Assembly (NCBI RefSeq): GCF_004337985.1
Contig: NW_021940919.1
Coordinates: 1,461,874-1,525,873, forward strand
Direction: 5' to 3'
Length of the DNA stretch: 64,000 nt
Origin: Pyricularia pennisetigena
Taxonomy: Eukaryota; Ascomycota; Sordariomycetes; Magnaporthales; Pyriculariaceae
This document shows positions 56,918 through 64,000 of this stretch, in pieces. The number at the start of each line of letters is the position of its first letter. Within the stretch, counting starts at the first letter, position 1. A program made the translations under genes and the position numbers. The notes beneath the pieces are model-generated. The model ran no database searches and was not told the DNA's origin. It saw only the letters and a list, made by a program, of their open reading frames with translations.

Positions 56918-59696
56918 CTTAATCAATTGTCTGGGGATGACGTTTACAGCCAACTCACCAGGGAATTAGGCAAAAGCACCTTCCCTATTACCGTACATAT
57001 ATGCGTGGGACTTCACCCATGTAGGGATTCCATGGGAGTAATAGGTGTTAAAGTCCTTTCGCCCAAACCATTGTTGAAAATTAAATGTACATATATTAGA
57101 AATGTGGCTGCTAAAAGCTACCCTGTGAAGATTTCAAAGCAAAATTTTTAATAATAAACGATTTTATTTTGAATTTCACCTAGTTCCCACGTTAATATTA
57201 TTGTTATTTTTACTCACGCCATCTTGTATTTTCAATTTATATATAGAAACTTTTTATATTTAAATAGTTGGTTTATTAACACATAATACCGGGTTGGCTT
57301 GATTAGCGAAAATAAGTATGTTGCTAACAAAAAGCATCATTAATTTGAAATAAAGTACAGAACATTATTTTGCAATAAGTACAGTATTTGTACTGGTTCT
57401 ACGCCAATTTCAAAAGATCAAGATCAAATGAGTTTAAATGCTGAATATGTTATGTAATAAGAGTTTTATAATTCTAAAAACTGGACCATCAAACAGCCGA
57501 TGCCTGGTTTTATATATTTACAAATTTTGGCTTTTATTTAGTAATTGCTTGAACTTTGGTAAAAGATTAAACCACGACCTGTGGGTGTGAACGTCTGGTA
57601 CATGTCCACTTCTGGAACGCCACTGCTAGGTATAAAGAAAGAAGAAAGGCACACAGTGTCGATCGCGTCACTCGCCTGAGGGAATAAACAACGATCCCTA
57701 ACTTCTTATCTCGTGAGAAGGAGCTACAGTAGTTACGGTTGGCAATCGCCCAGGCACGACAATCCGTAACACCTTCCTTCTCAAGGCGAATACTCCCCGC
57801 GAAATGACCTTTTAAATGATATTGACGCATGGGCGAAGCCAAGGGCGTAAGCCTTTACTACTGCAAGACCAACGAAGGAAAGATCTGGTAAACAGGCGAT
57901 TGTACATTTGTGCAACCGCTTTTGCCAACCTTCTAATTTGCCGAAGCAACTCAAACGAAAAACCAGGAGCAAAGGCACCGATTGCCGGTTTTCCGTGCTG
58001 GCCAATAATTTTCTGGATATGATAACGTAGGTACTAAAATACTGTTCCAATAAACGATTTTGTTTTTATAGCTGTAAACCTCTTCAAAACGTATTTACCC
58101 ATTCAATCCACCGGAAATTATTAAATAAAAACAATTCAAAATTGCCGAATTAGCAAATGCTGGAATAACTTTTAGAATGTGAAATATTATATTTGCGAAA
58201 ATATATACTCGGCCCCGATGCAGCAGAATATTTGCAATTATCTTGGAATTGTTAAATACAACGTATATGAGGGACGAAATATTATCTATGCATTTGCCTA
58301 TCAATCGAATGAAAAAAGGGTTTGGAACCAAATTTAATTTGTATTAAACGGCCGAACAACGGCTGCTTATATTGCTGATCCGGATTTGTTAACCCATTTC
58401 CAAATTACCCGGATATCCCATTATTGGATTGCATTTACAAAACCAACAATATGGTATACAATTGTTTAATATTATTGGAATCGATGTGTGTAAACGGCCG
58501 TTTTGTATTTATTGCGTTCGCATTTCTCAGTAAAAAGCCGAGCAAAATTATTTATGGGTGTTTGAAAGGGTACGAGCTTTCTATAGAACTTGCAACAATC
58601 GAATTATTTCGGTTATTTTAACAAACAGTTGTTTTGTCTGCATGAATGCTGCTTTCGCTTGTCTTTCTGCTGCAGCATCACTTTTGTATTTATTGCCTGC
58701 AAACAAAGCCGCTTTCTGCTATTATTAACCATCATTCGTTTATCGAGGCCAAGGTTTAAAAGCTCGAAAACCCCTTTTTACGCCTGCTGGTATAATATCA
58801 TGTGATTACCAACCGAAAAGATCTAGAACAAACGATTCCAAAACTTCGAAAAGCAATAGTTTGCCGGCTACGGCAACAAAGTTGCATATATTAAATCAAC
58901 GCGACTAGGTCCTTACAAAGTACAAAAATGGAAAAACTATTGTAAAACCTTTGGTTTTTTTCTTTCTCTCTTTCTTTCTTTCTTTCTTTCTTTCTTATGG
59001 TGAAAAACAGCTAGTGAACCTTTTTTTCGGCCCAATTTGGGAGGTTTCGCATAATAAGCGGCTCCCATTTATGTTTGTAATTCCAATAGATTAGAAAACA
59101 ACAGATGGCATTTCAATTTCAAGTGTATAAAGAAGGACTCTCTGCTGCCAAGTATAAATACAAAGTCCCGATATTTCAGGTTGATATCCGGTGGTATGAC
59201 GGGCAACTCCTTGACATCCATCCGTACGTGATTGCGTAATTAGAAGCAGGAAAAAAAAGAGAAAAAAATAATGGTAAAAGAAGTTTGGAAAATTAAGCGT
59301 GGAAGGCGTTCTTATAATAAGCAAAAAATTCCTAAGCAAGTTTCGCACGATAGAGAAACCGTTTACGTACCTCCTCGCATTTATTATCAAGGTTAATGTC
59401 AAACCCACCCCCGTGCTTATCCGATAGCTCAAGTCATTTCCGCCGAGACCTCTGCTCTATGGGTGTAGGGCAAATAGGGCACCTGTCTGCTCCTTGAGCT
59501 AGACCGTGGCCTCATCGTCCTATGTCGAGGCCATCCATGCAAGTCGTGCATTCAACCTTATCGGCGGTTACCAACATCCTCTGTTTCAGCTTCTTGCGAA
59601 GTTGTACTTAAGCGTCTCCATGGTAGAACACATGTCCAATGTACACAGTTCAATTTGCATCAAAGTAAGAGAACAAGGCTGTATGCTGCCTCTATC
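56918..59696. other. AT-rich gene-poor DNA
   Basis: Mostly AT-rich and non-coding. A GC-normal island at 57567-57990 has a reverse-strand frame (RLEKEGVTDCRAWAIANRNY) and an upstream open stretch in another phase (IGQHGKPAIGAFAPGFSFEL), perhaps a broken gene; I do not recognise it. No transposon ends are found. Confidence 0.45.
58961..58996. repeat. CTTT tetranucleotide microsatellite
   Basis: About 36 bp of TTTC/CTTT repeat with one CTCTC interruption, in AT-rich DNA. Confidence 0.9.
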
Positions 59697-61523
59697 CTAC
59701 ACGCGCCTCCGAACCCTGATTCTCGCTTTTGGATTAGAGGCCAGAACGACACCAAACTCGGTGAAGTTGGTATCCGCAGGCGATGAGACAATCCCCCAGT
59801 CGTACTTCAGCAGCAAATATGCCAGGGCCACTTTCGCCTCCTGTGCAACAAAGAAGCGGCCAGCACACGCAAGTTTTCCGTGGCCCCAAGCCAGATAGTG
59901 AGGCCCAGTGTTGACAATGGACACGTCCCTCGCATCAGGGGACTGTTTGTACTTTCTGTAAAAGCGCCAGCCGTCCCACTCGTAAGGGTTTTTGTAGACC
60001 GACTCATCCCACATTCTATCCACAGAGACACCGAGAACTGTACCCTTGGGCAGCAACGTCCCGTCCGAAAGCTGTACATCTTGCATTACCATGCGATTCA
60101 TGGTGCCTGTACATTTATTCTATTAATGCTTTGATCTCGTCGTGATTGCTCAGGGCAAGAAGAAAAAAAAAAAAGCAACAAAAAGAAACTTACAACGCGC
60201 GATGGGCTTCATGCGTTGGCTCTCTTTCAAAACACTCTCCGTCAAACGCATGTCGTACAAAGCCGATTTTGACCTTCCTAACTTGACGGTAGCCTGCTGC
60301 CCCTCCTGGACAAGAGGATGTTTGACCTCGGGATGTGCAGCAACATCGACGATTACTTGGGTGAAAAAATCGGTTGTCGTGTGGATGGATGATTGCGCCA
60401 GGACAAGCTGACCGATTACGGGGTCGTAGCCGGAATCCTCATCCTTGCTGTCCTGCTCCCACCATTCGACCGCGTCGCTGAACACGGGCAAGGAGCGACC
60501 TTCAAGTCGGGAGGCAGCTTTTACCTTGCGGCGCCTGTCCACGATCTCAGTCACCACCTTGCGAGCCTCGACGACTTGGGCTCGCAACTCGCGACACCGG
60601 GGCAGGATTTGGTTCACCAGGGGCCTCATATTGGGTATGGGCACATGCGAAGGATGGAGGCGGCGATGTATCCATTGACGGTATACTCTCTGGTGATTTT
60701 GAGCCATGCATAGTTGCGTGCGCCCTCGTCCCCAAGGAAGATGCGTGCGGACAGGCGCGCGATGAGATGCGCCACCATGTCTTTTACACATAATTCGTGC
60801 CATCATGAGTTTGATCCCGGTTTTCAGCTAAACATCAAAAACGTGTGGCCAGCCGAGCTAACATGGAGAAGCGCACCCGGAGAGTCGGTCAGAATGTCCT
60901 TCAAAGCAAGCTCACATTCGCTCGACAAAGCCTCTGTCACCTGATCTGTGGTCAGCGTTAGAGATGCAACAACGAGGCAGCAGAGCTGTTTTCAAAACCT
61001 ACCTGGGAAGCTCGAAATGTGTTGGGTCACTATTTTACGAGTATGGTGCCCACCCGGAGTCGCTAATTGGAACCCTTCAAATCCTGGGAGATGTGATTGC
61101 GAAATCTAAAACACGGAGAAAAAAAGAAAATAAGCTAGACTGGCCCAAAAGGGTTACTATAAATACTGCATCATATAACTCACCAAGTCGATGACGGCAG
61201 ATGCATTCATTCTGGGATCATGGCGAATCTCGGTTGCGGACTTGGCCGGCAACAAGATAACTTCTCCAAACTCGGTCATAATCCGAGAAGGTCTATCAGT
61301 TTGGAGACCCTGCAAAAGCAATTTTTCGGGCATTCATGGCAAAGCCAATTCGGCCTAGAATGTTTGCCGGGTCGTACCATTTCGGCTTATTGATCAATGG
61401 AGCTTTTTTTGGATGTTCTACCGCCGGTTTATAACATCAAACTACAAGCAAAACCAGGATGGTGGAAAGCAGACTTCCGAGAAAGGTTTGCCAGCTTGGA
61501 TTGTCCACCATTGCCATTTGCAT
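59697..61523 (-). pseudogene. Cytochrome P450 relic
   Basis: Reverse-strand fragments cover a whole P450. The N-terminal anchor is at about 61517-61440 (NPSWQTFLGSLLSTILVLLV). Then come KPKWYDPANILGRIGFAMNA, RIMTEFGEVILLPAKSATEI, HLPGFEGFQ, DQVTEALSSECELALKDILT and HLIARLSARIFLGDEGARNY. The I-helix region is SSIHTTTDFFTQVIVDVAAH, the K-helix is VLKESQRMKPI, and the haem loop YLAWGHGKLACAGRFF keeps the Cys ligand but has Trp in the usual Phe position. Three breaks are seen: an in-frame TGA at 61437-61439, a frameshift near 61311-61325 and another near 60628-60640. The intron at about 60850-60797 also lacks a clean acceptor. Other introns (60191-60112, and those near 61195 and 61003) keep good sites. 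It resembles fungal secondary-metabolism P450s; I cannot name the reaction. Breaks could be decay or, less likely, assembly error. Confidence 0.82.
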
Positions 61524-62115
61524 GCAGCCAGGGCGGAATTCCGCGTCGAGGTGCAACGCAGTCTAGAAAGAAAAAGATGCTCATTGAATTTGAGAGGTAA
61601 AGAGCTGCTATTTTCGACATGGTAATCATCACGGCGGCTGACAGGTTTTTGGATAGCAACTTGGTCAACCCAGGCTCATGCTCAGGAGAACTGTTCTGGC
61701 CAGCGTCTCCGCATTTACTTTTTGTTTGAGCAAAGTTAATTGTTATGTCATATCTCAAGCTTTACCAAGCGGAAGCAAGCCCATTGCCCCCATATGGTAT
61801 ATGAAGGAGGTTGTACAAGACTCATCCTAAGTCTTGTACACCGCATATCTCGTCGCCGATGTATCTTACAGTACTACCGTAAAGATTCCAGGTTTAGGCC
61901 GGCTCCTATGGTAGATTCCAGAAGCCTCACGATTGAGCCGTAGTCTCACGAGAGCCTGCTAATGATACTAAAACGACAAGGATCGTCAAGCGCGACTCCG
62001 AAAACAGCTGCGTGTATGCTGTAAAGATTTGATATGTTCAAATTCAATACTCAAGCTAGATGTACCGTGGGCGGGCCACTTTTTGCTCTGGCATTAAACT
62101 TTCATTGCGACACGC

Positions 62116-62116
<1 letters not shown>

Positions 62117-62158
<42 letters not shown>
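62117..62158. repeat. 42-nt poly-T tract
   Basis: Uninterrupted T run, one of several very long homopolymers in this window. Its length in the assembly may be approximate. Confidence 0.85.
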
Positions 62159-62162
<4 letters not shown>

Positions 62163-63661
62163 ATTTCAAAATCGCGACCTACAGGTACTTCGCAATCTAA
62201 TAACGTAGGAAATATTACCAAAACAAGCAAACCCCCCAACTCCCCGCCCTGCCCACAACTGTATAAATGTGTTAATTTCTACCTTTACCACCACAGGAAA
62301 GTCTTATGGCCGGATTGCGGACTTTTAATGCATTGAAAAACAGGGGCAAAAACTCGCCGGTACAAACAATCAATGTTTAGTCTTTACTGGCTTGCGGCCG
62401 CGCGGATGGAACGCGTCAGAGCGAGTAGAGAGGAGTGGCTGTGAATGAGTTGTCGCTAGTCGTGGGCCAGCGATCACATCTATATAGCTAGAAGAAAAGA
62501 ATACACAATCTGACCTTGAATAATTGACTTGAGTCGGCTTTTGCTACGATAGATCTCCATTCCCAGCCTCCACTCGTGGCTTTTACGTCGGCAACATCCT
62601 TACGCGGCCCCATTCTATTGGGAACGAAACGAGCAGGGGAAAGTCGACTGAGCTTCTGGTTTAATTATACATGGTTTCACAGTTCAACTCTAATAAAGTG
62701 CAATCGTTTAGTCAAAGAGCAAAGGTCGTAACATGCATCAGCGATTATCATCGAGTTTGATAAAATTCTTGGCTCCTGATTTTCAGGGCAGGTAAAAGTA
62801 CTGTGCAATTCCTCGTGTAGCTTTTGTATCCACCAGAAAACCTTTACCGCATTTATTTTCTGTAGTTTATCCCAAGCAATCCTTCGTCGCTATTTTCCGG
62901 GCAAATACAACAATAACAACCAGTAGAAATTTCCTTACTTACCACACAAACAGCCTTTAATTTTACTTTAGTCTTAATTCGTGGTATGTCTTACGGGTGT
63001 CGTGGGTCTGAATGTTGTCCGAAGATTTGGAATGGATTACTGCACATGGCCAACGTAATAAATAGATTTTACATTAACGGTCTTATATGGGCGTCAAATA
63101 CAACCGTAAAATGGGTGTGGTTTTAGATGATAAATTTGGTTAGCCCTGAAATCTATCCGGACAAAGTACAGTATGCTGGACGGCAAATTTTACAAAAACA
63201 TTTTGCTTTCTAGTGGGCGGTGATGGTGGTTGCAATTTACCAATTACATGGCTGATTTGCTTGTCAGCTTTGCCATATGCGTTTTGGTTGGCACGACCAG
63301 CGGTATCATGTGGTTTTACGGGGTTGATAAATTGGTTAGTTCCACGGTGTCCACGCGGTCAGCCCAGATATTGGAAGCAGTGGAGCGAATACTGCCGCAA
63401 TGTGCTGTGGCAGTTCATATTGCGTCTCCGGTGAACACTTTTTGATTGAAAAGTATGTACAAGAGCAGCAAAAAGTGGCACGGCTTTGTTTTACCATGTT
63501 TGCAACAAAATATCGGAGATACATATGCATACCGTAATGAGCGGAAAGAGCTTCAGACTAGGCTATATATTGCTTGGTGCTCAAGGCACCAGATCATCGC
63601 TGCCGATACATCATTTGCTTCTTGCTTCGTAGAGGTAGTCTCAGGGCTCAGACTAGAACCC

Positions 63662-63739
63662 CCCTGCGTTGCAGGGTGGACCGAGCGCTCCATATACCTT
63701 TTAGCCACATGGCTTTTCGGCCAATCAGATTGGCCGAAA
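63662..63739. repeat. Cluster of short perfect hairpins
   Basis: Three inverted repeats lie within 80 bp: CCCTGC-GTT-GCAGGG (63662-63676), AGCC-ACAT-GGCT (about 63702-63713) and an 11-bp stem TTTCGGCCAAT-CAG-ATTGGCCGAAA (63715-63739). The GC content is high against AT-rich surroundings. Could be a structured RNA, a terminator-like element or part of a small mobile element. Confidence 0.6.
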
Positions 63740-64000
63740 CATAGGGTTCCTTTTAATTTGAAGAAATTATGTCAAATGTTAATATATGTGGCTGTGGGTG
63801 TATAAAATTAATATTACATATATATATATTATATAATACTGAGATTATTACACAAATAAAATTTTTAAAGGAATAAGCTAACTTGCATTGTGATATCTCG
63901 AGGTTTTCCATTTTTCTGGTAACGTCGGGTACCCCCTGATGGCCACCCAAAAATAACAACACTTTTATTTTTATCCTCCAACTTCTATTATAAATATCTC

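Larger units (their letters stand above)
61524..64000. other. AT-rich right end, no intact gene seen
   Basis: Non-coding, AT-rich except for short GC-normal islands at about 62370-62650 and 63210-63450. The second island carries a 65-codon + strand frame starting at 63248 (MADLLVSFAICVLVGTTSGI), hydrophobic at its N-terminus, preceded by a TCTAG acceptor-like site; it is too weak to call. No tRNA, telomere repeat or transposon gene is seen. Confidence 0.45.

Noticed and set aside
63446..63805. 119-codon + strand frame at the right end
   Set aside because: It runs through the hairpin cluster and lacks protein-like composition or any motif.

Overview
The window looks like nuclear DNA of a filamentous ascomycete (Pezizomycotina, probably a Sordariomycete). 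The coding genes have short introns of about 50-110 bp with GT...AG ends and CTAAC/CTGAC-like branch points. The gene set includes fungal families (a Pth11-type rhodopsin-domain membrane protein, a BIM1-like copper protein, a secreted tyrosinase, an SREBP-type bHLH factor, old yellow enzyme). Intergenic DNA is long and full of poly-A, poly-T and C/T-rich tracts. I cannot fix the species from sequence alone.

Layout. 1-53.5 kb is an ordinary euchromatic arm: STRAP-like WD40 protein (partial, -), DOA1/UFD3 (+), SRR1-domain protein (-), BIM1/X325-like copper protein (+) facing a secreted tyrosinase (-). A gene-free block of about 9 kb follows (10.5-19.4 kb), then an old yellow enzyme (-), another 5 kb without genes, a rhodopsin-domain membrane protein (+), an HGD-like cupin protein (-), a GRIP-domain golgin of the IMH1 type (-), Lunapark (+), several lineage-specific hypothetical proteins, an SREBP-type bHLH factor (+) and a GNAT acetyltransferase (+). 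There are two runs of N, 50 nt at 32065-32114 and 4 nt at 46988-46991.

From about 53.5 kb to the right end the DNA becomes AT-rich and gene-poor. It holds an intact-looking three-exon gene for a 76-residue secreted protein with six cysteines (effector-like), a second cysteine-rich reading frame spread over three blocks, and a cytochrome P450 relic broken by a stop codon and two frameshifts. This is the pattern expected of a fast-evolving, possibly RIP-affected compartment.

The least expected feature is at about 12.4-15.4 kb. This non-coding stretch holds about 25 consecutive copies of a branch-point motif (CTAAC/CTGAC, eleven of them perfect TACTAAC) followed within about 10-30 nt by AG, usually TAG or CAG. 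All are on the + strand, and I see no strong 5' splice site between them. It reads as an array of intron 3' ends, which I cannot match to any described element.

The genes are mostly independent housekeeping and accessory loci, not one pathway. The only functional pairing suggested is the convergent pair of copper proteins at 8.2-10.5 kb. ER/Golgi morphology genes (golgin IMH1 and Lunapark) are divergent neighbours at 32.9-39.9 kb.
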